A stretch of DNA of 64,000 bases from Proteles cristata cristata (taxonomy: Eukaryota > Chordata > Mammalia > Carnivora > Hyaenidae): positions 310,001 through 374,000 of the forward strand of contig JAESUZ010002871.1 of assembly GCA_017311185.1 (NCBI GenBank), given 5' to 3'. The position numbers and the translations under genes were made by a program. Positions 22,690 through 34,150 of the stretch are shown here, in pieces. The stretch's first letter is position 1; each line of letters opens with the position of its first letter. Below the pieces are notes generated by a model. It saw only the letters and a list, made by a program, of their open reading frames with translations, ran no database searches and was not told the origin of the DNA.

Positions 22690-24148
22690 AACTGGAGTAT
22701 AGTTGACATACAGTATTCATTTCAGATGTACAGCATAGTGATTTGACACTTACATACATTATGGACTGCTCACCATGATAAGTGTAGTACCATCTGTTGC
22801 CTTACAAAGTTATTCCAATATTATTGGCATATTCCTTATGCTGTAATTTACATCCCCTTGACTTCTTACTGGAAGTTTGCACCTCTTAATTCCCTGCACT
22901 TATTTAACCCACCAGTTTGTTCTGTTTATTTCTAAGCCTGTTTTTGTTTTGTTTTTTAGATTCCATATATAAGTGAAATCCTATGGTATTTGTCTTTCTA
23001 TGACTTATTTTTGCTTAGCATAGTTACATCCTGGTCAATCCATGTTGTTGCAAATGGCAAGATTTCATTATTTTTTATGGCTGAGTAATATTCCTTTGCA
23101 TATTTATACCACATCCTTATCCGTGTATCCATCGATGGACACTTACATTGCTTCTATACCCTGGCTTTTGTAAATAATGCACTGAATATAGAGGTGTGTA
23201 TATCTTTTCAAATTAGCATTTTTGATTTCTTTGGGTAAATACCCAGGGTTGGAATTGCTGGATCATATGATGGTTCTATTTTTATTTATTTTTGAGAAAC
23301 CTTCATGCTGTTTTCCATGGTGACTGCATCAGTTTGTATTCCCACCATCCATTACAGAAGGGTTCCCCTTTATCCACTTGTTATTTCTCATCATTTGATA
23401 TTAGCATTTTGATGGGTGTGAGATGATACCTCACTATGGTTTTAATTTACACTTCCTTTATGATGACTGACGTTGAGCATCTTTTCATGTGTCTTTTGGC
23501 CATCTGTATGTCTTTGGAAAAATAACTGTTCAGGCCCTCTGCCTATTAGTTAATGGAGTAGGGTGGCTTTAAAATTTTTTTTTGGTGTTGGGTTCTTTAT
23601 ATAGTTTGGATATTAACCTCTTATGGACAATATCATTTGCAAATACTTTCTCCCATTCAGTAGGTTGTCTTTATTTTGGCGATGGTTTCCTTTGCTGTAC
23701 AAAAGTTTTTTAGTTTAACACCATCCTGATTGTTTATTTTTACTTTTGTTGCCTTTCTTTGAGGAGGCAGAGCCAAAAAAATATTGCTAAGATTGATGTC
23801 CAAGAGGTTACTGCCTATGTTGTCTTTCAGGATTTTTATGGTTATGGGTCTTATATTTAGATCTTTAATCCATTTTGAATTTATTTTTTGTATATGGTGT
23901 AAGAAAATGGTCCAATTTCATTCTTTTATATGTAGCTGTCCAGTTTTTCCAGAACTCTTTATTGAAGAGACTGTCTTTTCTCCATGGTATATTCTTGCCT
24001 CCTTTGTCGTTGATTAATTGGCCATGTAATTGTGGGTTTATTTCTGGGCTCTCTATTCTGTTTCCTTGATCTATGTGTTGATTTTGTGCCAGAACCATAT
24101 TGTTTTCATTACTACAGTTTCGTACCATATTTTGAAACCAGTCTTTTT
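22690..24148 (-). mobile_element. Old LINE-1 3' UTR and ORF2 segment
   Basis: Reversed L1 starting AACTGGAGTATAGTTGACAT (3' end) and continuing through GGCTGAGTAATATTCCTTTG, TGGATCATATGATGGTTCTA, TGTACAAAAGTTTTTTAGTT and ATTTAGATCTTTAATCCATT into ORF2. Frames are broken. It ends where a SINE is inserted. Confidence 0.85.
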
Positions 24149-24150
24149 CT

Positions 24151-24375
24151 CTTTTTAAAAATTTTAAATGTTTTCATTTATTTCTGAGAGACAGAGAGGG
24201 AGAGAGAGAGAGAGGACTAGTGAGAGAGGGGTCGAGAGAGAGGGAGACACAGAATCTCTGAAGCAGGCTCCAGGCTCTGAGCTGTCAGCACAGAGCCCAT
24301 TCATGGGGTTTGAACTCCTGAACCTTGTGAGGATCATGATCTAAGCCAAACTCAGATGCTTAACTGACTGAGCCT
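24151..24375 (-). mobile_element. Carnivore tRNA-Lys SINE, diverged
   Basis: AAAATTTTAAATGTTTTCAT, GA-rich body, CAGGCTCCAGGCTCTGAGCT and a damaged head around TTAACTGACTGAGCCTCATT. No clear target duplication. Confidence 0.88.
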
Positions 24376-24376
24376 C

Positions 24377-25242
24377 ATTACCGCATCCTTTAAATTATAA
24401 GTCTGTAGAAGGCTGCACACCACCTACATGCTGGGAACCTTTGAGTGACCTAGTTCAGATTCAAAACTGTTTTTCAACATGGTCCAAAGTGAATTTGATA
24501 TTCTACTTAAAGGTCTTTTGGTGATAGTAGAACTTCTGAGTTACTTTTTAAAAAAGCTTGAAAGTACTAAATGTGAAGAATGAGATGTGTGTGTGTGTAT
24601 GCCCACGTATGGGCATGATGGCGAAAAAAGTAAACTTTCCTATAGCTTGTGTTCTTTAATGATGAGCTGGTCATTTCTATAAATTAACTGTATATTTTTG
24701 AATGTCTTGAAGATAAATCTGCATTAATAACTGGCTATTTGAGCACTTAGAGTTCAGATAACATCAATAACCTTAAAGTCTCTAAGCTTTTTATAAACAT
24801 CAGTGCAGACTGTATTAATATATAAAACAGAACTTCAGTTTGGGCTTAATTGAATTAGTCATTTGGTATCAAATGAGGAGTCTGCTCTCTAGTTTCACTT
24901 GAAAAGGAATGGGGTAGGTAAGGAAAGAGCCATAGAATGCTATGTTTCTGCATCATTTTACTTGTTTTATTAATTTTCTAGTCTCAAAGCCATTCTCAGA
25001 TGATTCCATTAAAAGGAGGGTGGGATATTTTCCATTTTCCATGAGAGTAATGATAGATATTGGGAGGGATTATTCATGCCTTATGGTAATCAATATAACT
25101 TCATTCTATAACTACTTGTGCACGTAAAGTCAAACGATCTTTATTCCCTTTGAAAAATAAACCTTTTGAATTCCATATTGAGGGGCTATATGATCTGGAA
25201 ACCAGCATAAAGTGAATCATCATAAAGCAAATCCTATTTTCC
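24377..25242. other. Single-copy intronic sequence
   Basis: AT-rich; nothing recognised. Confidence 0.45.
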
Positions 25243-25259
25243 CATAGGAGTCTAGTTTT

Positions 25260-25504
25260 TTTTTTTTTTTATTTTTTTTTTATTTTTTACAAAAAGTTTA
25301 TTGTCAAATTAGTTTCCACATAACACCCAGTGCTCATCCCCACAAGTGCCCTTCTCCATGCCCACCTCTCCTCCCCCCCACATCCACCAGTCCTCAGTTT
25401 TTGTCAGCATTCAAGAGTCTCTCATGGTTTGCCTCTCCCCCTTTCCCCCACCATTTCTGCCCTTCTTCTCCCCCTTGGTCCTCTGTTAAGCTCCTCCTAA
25501 TCCT
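25260..25504 (-). mobile_element. Young LINE-1, 3' UTR only
   Basis: T-rich tail followed by AAAAAGTTTATTGTCAAATTA-type 3' UTR to TTAAGCTCCTCCTAATCCT, about 245 bp, ending before ORF2. Perfect 17-bp target duplication CATAGGAGTCTAGTTTT at 25243-25259 and 25505-25521. Same subfamily as the L1 at 13589. Confidence 0.93.
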
Positions 25505-25521
25505 CATAGGAGTCTAGTTTT

Positions 25522-26029
25522 AATTAGGGGTTTTATTCCTGACAAAATGCTCACCATAATATAAATAAAAAATATGGCCATTGATATGTTATAAAAGTAA
25601 AGATACAACAATATACATCATATAATAATTTAATGTACTCCTACTTATATACAATGAGCATGCATATAGCATATACATTATTATTCAAAGCCCAAGTGCT
25701 TTACAAAATATACATACAGCATATAAAAATGCACAGCTCTGCCATGGTTTAATGTAAATGAAAGAACTTAATAAACTATAGATTGCTATACAGATGTAAG
25801 CCGAAAATTTATTAGTCTTGTGCATATAGCCTAACATAATACATGTGCAGCAAGACATTCCTAAATGTCTGGTTAGGACTATTTTTGCTGCCCTTAGAGT
25901 TTGGAAGGACATTTAGGGGTCTGGGTGACTCATGAGGTAGGCTATGTAGAGACGTTTGAATGGATGCTTTTCTTTTGTTAATACTTCTTTGTGCTTCTAT
26001 GCTTTGTTTTGAAATGCTTTTACTTATGT
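25522..26029. other. AT-rich single-copy sequence
   Basis: Runs of short repeated words such as GCATATAGCATATACATTAT near 25665, but no clear element. Overlapping minus frames here are not convincing. Confidence 0.4.
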
Positions 26030-26215
26030 TGTGTATCCTCATAATCATCTTTTAAGAGAAGACACCATCATTTGCACTTTGAAGAAGAGGACACTGATGG
26101 GCACAGAAGATAAATGACATGATCAGAATCACTTTGTCAGTAGGAAGTTGCCAGGTGAAACTAAAACTCATCCTTTCTGACTCCTTATTCTGTGTTCCTT
26201 CTAATCCATCACAAG
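26030..26215 (-). repeat. MIR SINE
   Basis: Reversed MIR: TGTATCCTCATAATCATCTT, GAAGAAGAGGACACTGATGG, AAATGACATGATCAGAATCA, then GCCAGGTGAAACTAAAACTC. Confidence 0.6.
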
Positions 26216-26399
26216 GACCTGGCATTTGTCTTTGTAGTAAGCAGATGCTCTCAAAATTTCAGGGATGTTAGAGCAAATAACCTGGAGTGAATTTAAGTGT
26301 GAGGTTATTCTCCAGGGGAACTGTTAGAGCATCTGAAAGTGTGGAGTTCTCATGGAAGACTTCAGCCATGAGGGTTCTCAGAGGAAAAGATCTAGAATC

Positions 26400-26606
26400 T
26401 TTTTTTAAATGTTTATTTATTTGCGTGTGTGTTTGTGTGAGAGAGAGACAGAGAGAGAGACAGAGAGAGGGAGACACAGAATCCAAGGCACGCTCAAGGC
26501 TCTGAGCTGTCAGCACAGAGTCTGACACGGGGCTCGAACTCACAAACTGTGAGACTGTGACCTGAGCCAAAGTCAGACGCTTAACCGATTGAGCCACACA
26601 GGTGCC
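26400..26606 (-). mobile_element. Carnivore tRNA-Lys SINE
   Basis: TTTTTTTAAATGTTTATTTA, a GTGTGTGTTTGTGTG patch in the body, and head GAGCCACACAGGTGCC. No clear target duplication. Confidence 0.92.
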
Positions 26607-26608
26607 TG

Positions 26609-27109
26609 GAGACTCCTGTGTCTATATTCTTCCTTTGGTGGCCATGGCAGTCTGGGCAGGGCAGGTGGGCAGCCTGAGAAGAGCAGGCGCCAAGGGGCAG
26701 CGGGTCACGTGTCTTGGCCTTAGTGTATCTGTCAGGTGATTCTTGTCAGTGCTGCACTGGCAAACCCTGACAGCTCATTAGTTACAATGAAGGTTTATCA
26801 GTCACACCACGTCAGAGGCTCTTTGTGCTGCTGCCATCTCACAACTTGGCCATCTTGGAGTTCATCTATTTCCGCGAGTGAGGGAGGGGGAAAGAACATG
26901 TGGCCAGGCCTGAGCTCAGGGGTGTGGTGTGTGGTCTCATGGTCCGTTTCTTCTCTGTGCGGAGGTTGTTTGCTTCCATAGTGATGGAATTGTGACACTG
27001 TCTTCAGTAATATCCTGAGTGGACCACACCTGGCTGTCATCTTGGTGGCTTTTTGTTTATTTAATTAACATTTATGGAGTGCTTGTGTGCAAGGCATTGG
27101 TTTGGGAAT
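26609..27109. other. Mostly single-copy; small reversed MIR piece at its end
   Basis: 26609-27055 has no recognised element. ATTAACATTTATGGAGTGCT at about 27063, followed by GTGTGCAAGGCATTGG, looks like the end of a reversed MIR. Confidence 0.4.
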
Positions 27110-27708
27110 TTGAGTCAAAGTAGCAATTCATCCCAAAGAATCACTATGAATGTGTTGTAGTCACTAATCAAAAGTTCTGCATCAGGGTCACTGTTAGCCC
27201 ACATGAATCTTTTGTACCAATTAGAAACAGGCACCCCTTCCTCACTGTGTTTAACTTCCATCTGTCAGAAAACTGTCATGCTAAGCTTCACTGCACCACT
27301 TTCACTACTGTCTTCTGAAAAATTGTCAAAATATACAAATTGACGATGTCTCTGAGGTGAACAGTGCCCCCATAGATGGGTCTGTCATCCTTGTACAGTA
27401 CACAGCCTGCACAACTGTATGTGGCAGCTTTGTTTCCCTTTCTTCCTCCTATTGACTCTTACTGAAATTCTGCAGATATTCCCAGGTAGTAGTTTTCCCC
27501 ATCTTTCTTAAACATGGTCGAGAATTCTTTTTGAAGAAGATGTCAGTTCTGTTAGGCTACAGGAAAAAAAAGTCACTTCTTTTCATAAGGCCAAGTTTCT
27601 AATGCCATTTTCCTGAGGCAGATATCATCCATCTTTAGTCTGATTTGTTTTAAAATTCCATCTACTTTCCTTCGTTGTTTCTCGGTTCTTTGACCATTTG
27701 CTACATTT
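27110..27708 (-). pseudogene. Unidentified broken coding-like sequence
   Basis: On the minus strand a 43-codon open block (begins NVANGQRTEKQRRKV) is followed, after frame changes, by blocks such as MFKKDGENYYLGISAEF, TYSCAGCVLYKDDRPIYGGT and SNWYKRFMWANSDPDAELL. The blocks have protein-like composition but are separated by stops and frameshifts. That is what an old processed pseudogene or transposase remnant would look like. I do not recognise the parent and saw no poly-A tail or target duplication. It could also be chance. Confidence 0.3.
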
Positions 27709-27710
27709 TG

Positions 27711-28413
27711 AAAATAAGGAGGTATAAGAGTTCTCATTTAAAAAACGTTCAAATAGGACCTTAATGGAATATCCTCAGAGTGATCAATTCCTGCCCAGGG
27801 GCTAAGAATTATTGCCATTATTAGGAAAATGGATTTTTTGTTTGTCAGCATTTGAACTAGACCAAACCAACAGGCAACACTATTATTTGTTAAATAAACA
27901 AATGAATGGATACATTGTGAGGAAAATTTGTCTTAGCTGTAAACTAATTCCCTAGAAAAAAAAAAAAAAACTAAAACAAAAACCCACCAAAAACCTGTTT
28001 TATAACTGCATGTTATCACAGAAGGCCCCAGACCTAGAAAAAACCTGTTACTCTTTCTTAGAGTTAAGGACCCCTGCTCAAAATGAAGGAGCAATCATGT
28101 GTGAAGAAAGGATAGTATGTTTAAAAAAATTCCAGGACTGGTCTAATTACACTTTGATTACTCTCTCCAGAGAGTAATGCTTATTCCTTGGTAGGAAACC
28201 ACGAGCAAGTCTGACCATTTGGTTTTGTGAAAATAAACTTAGTTTAATTTATTGACATGTTACACATACCTGCCAAATTTTCTCATTCCTTTTCCCTGAC
28301 ATGCGTCTTGCCTGATGGAGTCCCTGTAATGCAGTCTATGTGTTCTTAAAGAAGTTATGTTTTGCTAAGGAATGTATCAAAATTGTTAAACCATGTTGCA
28401 CCTTGTTCTCATT
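27711..28413. other. AT-rich single-copy sequence
   Basis: Contains an A run (27957-27971). No recognised element or exon. Confidence 0.45.
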
Positions 28414-28617
28414 AGGCTTTGGAATGCAGCTGCCGGAACAGAAAGGGCAGGGGAGACAGAGACTGCGAGTGGTGGCTGCGGCTACTCTCGCCTCTGCTGC
28501 TCTCCGGGGGCCCTCTGGGCTGCACTGTGAGCTGTGCAGGGTCTCAGCCGTTTCTTGGGCAGCCGTGCCAAGAGGGGCAGCCGGGGAGCCCTTTGACCCA
28601 AGCACATTGCAGCTCAG
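28414..28617 (+). other. GC-rich island-like block, possible exon
   Basis: About 200 bp much richer in G+C and CpG than its surroundings. It is bounded by GTTCTCATTAG| on the left and GCTCAG|GTGACA on the right, which could serve as splice sites. Two + frames stay open across it; neither resembles a known family. Function is not shown. Confidence 0.25.
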
Positions 28618-28950
28618 GTGACAAACCCAACTAACAAAACGCGTCTCTCCTCTGTGCAATGCAGCTGTAATCACTGATCACTTCCCTATATGTAATTAAT
28701 TTTCCTGCATCCGGGTTTCCATTGGAAATCCTTGCCAATGGGAGGCCTGCCTTGGTTCATTAACAGCAGTGGACACTGAAGGGTGTGCAGATGTGCAGGC
28801 TTCTACCTGCAAACATCTCCCTTATCAGTCCCACTGCTCTCCACTCCTGATGCCCCAGCCTGCTTTAGGATCCCATGAATCTTGCTTGAACTGCTACAAT
28901 ACTTACTAACAGCGTCCACCCCCCACCCCCATCCACCCTTCACATTATGG
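28618..28950. other. Single-copy intronic sequence
   Basis: No recognised element. Ends in a C-rich patch at 28919-28938. Confidence 0.4.
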
Positions 28951-28965
28951 CCAGATGATTATTTA

Positions 28966-29194
28966 TTTGTTTGTTTTTAAAGTTTATTTGGAGAGCGAGA
29001 GAGCAGGCGAGCCGGGAGCCTGTGCATGCAAATGGAAGGGGGAGGGGGAGAGAGCAAGGGAGACAGAGGATCTCAAGCAGGCTCCACGCTGTCAGCGTAG
29101 AGCCTGACATCAGGCTCCATCTCATGACCATGAGATCACAACCTGAGCCAAGTCAAGAGTCAGACGCCCAACAAACTGAGCCACCCAGCTGTCC
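28966..29194 (-). mobile_element. Carnivore tRNA-Lys SINE, diverged
   Basis: TAAAGTTTATTTGGAGAGCG to GAGCCACCCAGCTGTCC. Imperfect target duplication CCAGATGATTATTTA (28951-28965) against CCAGAGTGATCTTTTA (29195-29210). Confidence 0.88.
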
Positions 29195-29239
29195 CCAGAG
29201 TGATCTTTTACCTCTGAGCTACACTGCCTGCTCAGAGTG

Positions 29240-29780
29240 ATCTTTTAAAGATGCTTGGTCTTCTGTTTCCCGCTGGGAGCTCATCTGGGGTTCCCAGTCA
29301 CCGACAGCATAAAATATCTCCTTTGCATGTGGTTCAAGGCCTTTCAAGATCTGGCCTCAGCCACCTCATCTAGCCTAATCTGCCAATGCTTCTCATCTAT
29401 TGTTTTTATGTCCCAGGAATATAGGACTATTGTAATCTTGGAAATATATGTTGATCCCTCACACTTCTGAACCTTTGCTCTTGTTTTTATTTCTTCTTTG
29501 GATGTCTTCTCTGCTAATGGTCCATCTGGCTAGCTCTCTGTAGCACGAATGCCGCCTCCTCTTTGAAGGCCTCCCTGATTTCCTCTGCTGATTTGGGTGC
29601 TCAGCATTCTGTGCTCCGACAGAGCCTTTTGTAAGTACAGCCATCAAAGCAGTTACCCAGAAGCAAAAATACTTGTTGGTCTTGACTGGACTCTGAGTGC
29701 CTGGAGATTGAGGAGCATAGCTTTTAATTGTATATCCATAAACTGTCATGGAGTTGATGTATAGAAGTTAAATGAATGAA
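29240..29780 (+). repeat. L2 LINE 3' end
   Basis: L2 landmarks in order: AAGGCCTTTCAAGATCTGGC, CCTCCTCTTTGAAGGCCTCC, CTGATTTCCTCTGCTGATTT and the end AAGTTAAATGAATGAATTAA. An ancient, inactive fragment. Confidence 0.7.
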
Positions 29781-30407
29781 TTAAGGGAAGATTGCCAAGG
29801 TAGTGCTCAGTGAGTCTTCGAAGGCAGTTTTTATTTTATTTTTTTTAATTTTTAAATTTTTTAAGGCAGACCTCTCTGAATCCAGCAAGTTAATGTAGCA
29901 GAATGGAATGGCTTTGGTGAAAAAAGTTTTCTCATGGAAAATCAGCCTCTGTGCTTATGGCTTTCCTTCCTGTGTTGATGCTCTATACTCTTAACCTTAA
30001 AAATAAAGCTGCCAGTCATTTTACCAGCAAAATGGGTTTACTTAGGATTAACAGAGAATTGTGATTCAAAACATGTGAGCTATAGATAAACCATAGGCAA
30101 GTCCAGAGAACAAAGGAGAGGAAGCCTCTTCCTAGAGGAAAAGGGGACTTTGGGAAGGCTGTTATAAAAAAAAAAAAAAGTCCATTGGAGTAAATTGTGA
30201 GCTTGAAGTGTAGTGGCTTTTCATTGGCTGAATTGTGTTAACCTCTCATTGGCTGGGCTGTTGCCAGGCAAGAAGAAAATCTTTCTTCCTCCTGCTGGGG
30301 TAGTAAAGATTAGACTTTCCTTTGTTTGGAATGCAAGGTTACTTCTCTGCATTCGGTATTGGCCTGCAAAGAGTGGCAGGGCATAGGAGCTCCCCTTTCT
30401 GGTTTCT
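29781..30407. other. Single-copy intronic sequence
   Basis: T-rich and A-run patches (29828-29862, 30167-30179) only. Confidence 0.45.
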
Positions 30408-30420
30408 GGACTCTATTTTA

Positions 30421-30520
30421 TTTTATTTTAATTAAGTAATGCGTAAGTAAACTCTATGCCCAACACGGAGCTCAAACTCATGGCCCTGAGATTCTGCTGA
30501 CTGAGCCAGCTAGGTGCCCT
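30421..30520 (-). mobile_element. Short tRNA-only carnivore SINE
   Basis: TTAATTAAGTAATGCGTAAG to GAGCCAGCTAGGTGCCC, diverged. Flanked by GGACTCTATTTTA (30408-30420) and TCAACTCCATTTT (30521-30533). Confidence 0.8.
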
Positions 30521-30587
30521 TCAACTCCATTTTGTTTATTTAAGAGAGCACATGTGAGTGGGGGAGGGGTGGGGAGAAAGAGGATCT

Positions 30588-30652
30588 TTATTTTAAAAAA
30601 ATGTTTATTTTTGAGAGAGAGAGAGAGAAAGAGAGAGCAGGGGAGGGGCAGA

Positions 30653-30686
<34 letters not shown>

Positions 30687-30814
30687 TTCCAAGCAGGCTC
30701 CACACTGTCAGCCTTTTGTAGAGCCTGACATGGGGCTCAGTCTCACAACTGTGAGATCATGACTTGAGCCCAAATCAAGAATCAGAAGCTTAACTGACCG
30801 AGCCACCCAGGTGC

Positions 30815-30815
<1 letters not shown>
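30588..30815 (-). mobile_element. Carnivore tRNA-Lys SINE nested in another
   Basis: TATTTTAAAAAAATGTTTAT to GAGCCACCCAGGTGCC, sitting in the GA-rich body of the outer SINE. Confidence 0.9.

Positions 30816-30816
<1 letters not shown>

Positions 30817-30858
<42 letters not shown>
30817..30858. repeat. (GA)n microsatellite in SINE body
   Basis: About 21 GA units at the junction of inner and outer SINE. Confidence 0.96.
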
Positions 30859-30860
<2 letters not shown>

Positions 30861-30998
30861 CTTAAGCAGACTCCAGGCTGTCAGCATGACGTGGGCTCAA
30901 ACCCGCAAACCACAAGATCATGACCTCATGATCCTGTGAGCCAAAGTCAGATGTTTAACTGACTGAGCCAACCAGGAGCCCCCTCTCAACTCCATTTT

Positions 30999-31750
30999 AA
31001 AGGAGGTTTTCTTTAATTCAGTTTCCCAGCAGAGTCACCCCAAGGAAGGTCTGTTCAAGGTCACCCTCACTACCTTGGTAACTTTGGGAATCCATTCATG
31101 ACTCAGAACCATCAGGAGCCCATGCCTTTGGGCCTTTTCTCTTATGTGCTTCAGTGTATTTTGTGGAGGTTTTCACAGACGGGTTGCTTGCCCTGATGTG
31201 TCAGAACTCCTTCTGGGACTCCAGATTTCAACTTCCTCGGGCACCCTCTCTGGGGAAGGTATTTTTATTATCTAGTAACAAATACTTAGGAAATCTAAGA
31301 CCTGTGACATCTGAATCCATCAAGCTCCATTTTATAGTGAGATGTTTTCTAGTCTTGGTGTCTCAAGTTACTAAAGTTTGTATTTTCTCCAAATTTGGAG
31401 GGGGGGCAAGTTGTATCTTCTTTGCTTGGATATCTTCATTTTGTGGCCCATGGCCAGTTTTAGCTGAGCTGGGCAGACAGGGCTCTGCGTCCGTACCCTG
31501 TAGGCTGCCCTTGAAAGCGAGAATCTTGAGTCATCAGAATGCGGCCCTGCTTGCCTCCGTGAGTGTGCAGGATGAAGCACGAGGGGTCTGTCAAGTGTAC
31601 TGGTCCTCCATGTGGGTTCTCAGAGGCCCATGGAGCAGGGAGGCTGAGAGGATAGGGTTTCCTCCTCCCTGGTGAGGACAGTCCAGCTCGCTCAGCCTTC
31701 AGGAACCCATGGTGTCTCAACTTTGCATGTGGCAAAATGTAGAGGAAGGG
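30999..31750. other. Single-copy intronic sequence
   Basis: A 173-codon + frame covers 31154-31675. It has no family resemblance, a strong hydrophobic/Trp-rich chance-like composition and no splice or promoter context, so it is not called as a gene. Confidence 0.45.
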
Positions 31751-31824
31751 GTTTCAGAGTTGGGTGGTGCTGAACGAGGGCTCTCATTCTGGCATTTACT
31801 GTAGGAGCTTGGGCCAGCTGCTGA

Positions 31825-31863
<39 letters not shown>

Positions 31864-31970
31864 AAACCATAAGATAGGGCCTATGCTCCTTTTTGCAAGG
31901 TTTCTGTAAGGATTAGTTGTGATAGTATTTTGGTAGAGCTCCTGGGACATACCAGGTGCTCAAGAGTTAG
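31751..31970 (+). repeat. MIR SINE with (CT)n expansion
   Basis: GGCATTTACTGTAGGAGCTT, GGGCCAGCTGCTGAGTTCTC, then after the CT run CATAAGATAGGGCCTATGCT, TTCTGTAAGGATTAGTTGTG and CTGGGACATACCAGGTGCTC follow MIR order. Confidence 0.6.
31827..31861. repeat. (TC)n microsatellite
   Basis: About 17 TC units inside the MIR. Confidence 0.96.
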
Positions 31971-32184
31971 TATGTCCACGTGCGAATGTTAATTCTGACC
32001 ATACATTTGAGAAATATGGGGATGCAAGAAAGGGAAAGTGGATTTTGTTTTCCTATGGTGACCCAGGGAAATGGCTGAAATGACTGGCTTGACGCTGACC
32101 CAGAGAAGGTTCCAGACTCTGTGAGGAGCTTGAGTCTGGCCCCTTCTTCAGAGGTCTGCTTCAGGGCCCCCTTGGTAAAGGGAA

Positions 32185-32285
32185 GGGACAGGACACCTGA
32201 GTTCCAGCCCTGGCTTTGCCAGCCACTATGTGTATGACTTAGACGAGTCCCTTGCCTTATATGTGCCTCAGTTTCCAGATGTGTT
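32185..32285 (+). repeat. MIR SINE fragment
   Basis: CTGAGTTCCAGCCCTGGCTT, GCCAGCCACTATGTGTATGA and TGTGCCTCAGTTTCCAGATG give a clear MIR 5'/core. Confidence 0.75.
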
Positions 32286-33589
32286 TGGAATTGGTGTTTG
32301 GAAATTGGGGATGGGAATAAGGCCTTGCCAAAGTGGTTGTAGAAATACATTCATAACGTAGGTGCGAAAGTGTCATTAGGAAAACCCTTCAGGGTATCTT
32401 ATGGCTGCGAATGGGGGTGGGTGGGATGGTGTCTACGCTGTACCTTCCCTTTTTCCCATTAGAGAGCTATTTCATTATCAATCACAAAGAACCGAGAGCA
32501 CGGAGGAGAAGCATTTCTGTGAAAGTGATTTCTTATAGATGTCATCGTATCCATTTCCCGAGGTTCTTAGGAAAGACTTTGAAGTCGGTTTTACACTTGA
32601 CACCTGCCCCACTGTCAGGTGTGGGGCTGGCGGCGAGTCAGATTTGAATTTCACGAGTCTGTAAGTCCATTTATTTATTCCTTAGCGCTCAGATAGTGCT
32701 CTACTGGGATCATCACATTTTAAAGGTGAAAATCTCTCAACTATGTTAAAAACGCAGGTGGGAGAGACTGGGAGGTAATATCGCAAAATGTTAACCGATG
32801 GATGTGTCATAGAGTCCAAAATTGGGTTTGGCTTTTGGAATCAAAACTATATGTACACCTCCTCACACAAATCAAATGCAGTGTTATTAATATTGGAAAA
32901 ATGTGGATTTTAAAAGTGAGTGACTTGCCAGTTAGCTGAAGAGGACGAGTGTATCTGGAAAATCTTAAAAGGCAAGCTTGGCCCAGCCAGGCTTTCCTAG
33001 AGTCCTAGCCCAGGGCACCCTCCCATCTCCCTTTGCGGCTCAGAGCTGGGAAGCTGGCCCCAGACTGGCCTTTGGGCCAGGCCTTCCTTGGGAGCTGGAT
33101 GTTTAGTGAGCCACACACACCAGTTTCGGTGCGTCTGGAGGATTAATGAGCTGCTAAAACTCAACTTCATCTCCTGAAGCTTCCTTTCACACTACAGGTT
33201 CCGTATATGACCTGCCACAGCCACATATCACATCCTCCTATACTTGTGATCTGTATCCTTGTACATACGCCCAAGCAAAGCCTCTGTCCCTGCTCTTGAT
33301 ACCAAGAATTTAAGCCAAAAGGTGCCAGAAAACGGCTTTCTGATTGAGCTCAGCAACCTCAGAGCAAGAACATGACTCTGGACCATCAGGCTTCTCTGGA
33401 AATTCAGCTTCATAATTCTAATTTGTTAATCCTAAAGTGTAAAACGCTTGAGCTGATCAGAATCCATCAGTTCCAAAATTGACATTCTTGCCGTTCTCAG
33501 ACATATTCTAAGCCCCCACTTTTCAGACCTCCTTTGCTGATGGGGGGTTTGTTTCTTTCGTTCCTCTGATCCAGTGTATCAGAGTCTTG
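32286..33589. other. Long single-copy stretch
   Basis: No repeat or exon recognised over 1.3 kb. Confidence 0.45.
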
Positions 33590-34150
33590 GTGAAAAGGCT
33601 CTTGAGTTCAGTCTTCAATTTTCTCCATACCCTTGTGTAGGCCTTCATCATTTCATTACCAGGCCACTGTAATTGTTCTCTCCACCTCTGGACTCCTCCT
33701 TCTCCAGTCCTCACACTATTGCCACATTAACCTTTGTGGAAAATAGAGTGGATCAGATCATTCTCTCAATCCAAAGCCTTCTTGGAGCTCACCATTGCCT
33801 TCCCTGAACTGAGCAGATAAGTCCGCCCCTCCTGGTGCAAGCCCCAGGCCCACGCATGTCCCCAGGCCAAGGATCCTCATGGACAGAGCTGCAGACAATC
33901 CCAAGTGCCCTGTGCCTGCCCTGCCTGAGCCTGTGCTACGATTCTGTTTGCTGTAGACACCCCTGTTTGGTTTTGCCCACTCACTGCTGACATGCACAAG
34001 CTGCCCCTTCTCAGCTTAGATGCTGTCTTCTCATGAAGTCTGAAGTGATCACGTACCTTCCTGCCCTCACCTACTTGATGAAAACAAGTGTGTTCTTATC
34101 TCCTTTCCCTGAAATCCACTAGTATGCTATGAAATTCTTCTGGTTTTGTT
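33590..34150 (+). repeat. L2 LINE fragment
   Basis: L2 ORF/3' landmarks: CCAGGCCACTGTAATTGTTC, GTGGATCAGATCATTCTCTC, CAAAGCCTTCTTGGAGCTCA and, later, TCTCATGAAGTCTGAAGTGA. Heavily decayed. Confidence 0.65.

Larger units (their letters stand above)
30534..30985 (-). mobile_element. Carnivore SINE interrupted by another SINE
   Basis: Left part GTTTATTTAAGAGAGCACAT to about 30587; right part resumes after the inner SINE, from the GA run to GAGCCAACCAGGAGCCCC. Perfect 13-bp target duplication TCAACTCCATTTT at 30521-30533 and 30986-30998. Confidence 0.85.

Noticed and set aside
31154..31675. 173-codon + strand open frame
   Set aside because: No domain, no signal of codon bias that I can see, no splice context; likely chance in a GC-moderate stretch.
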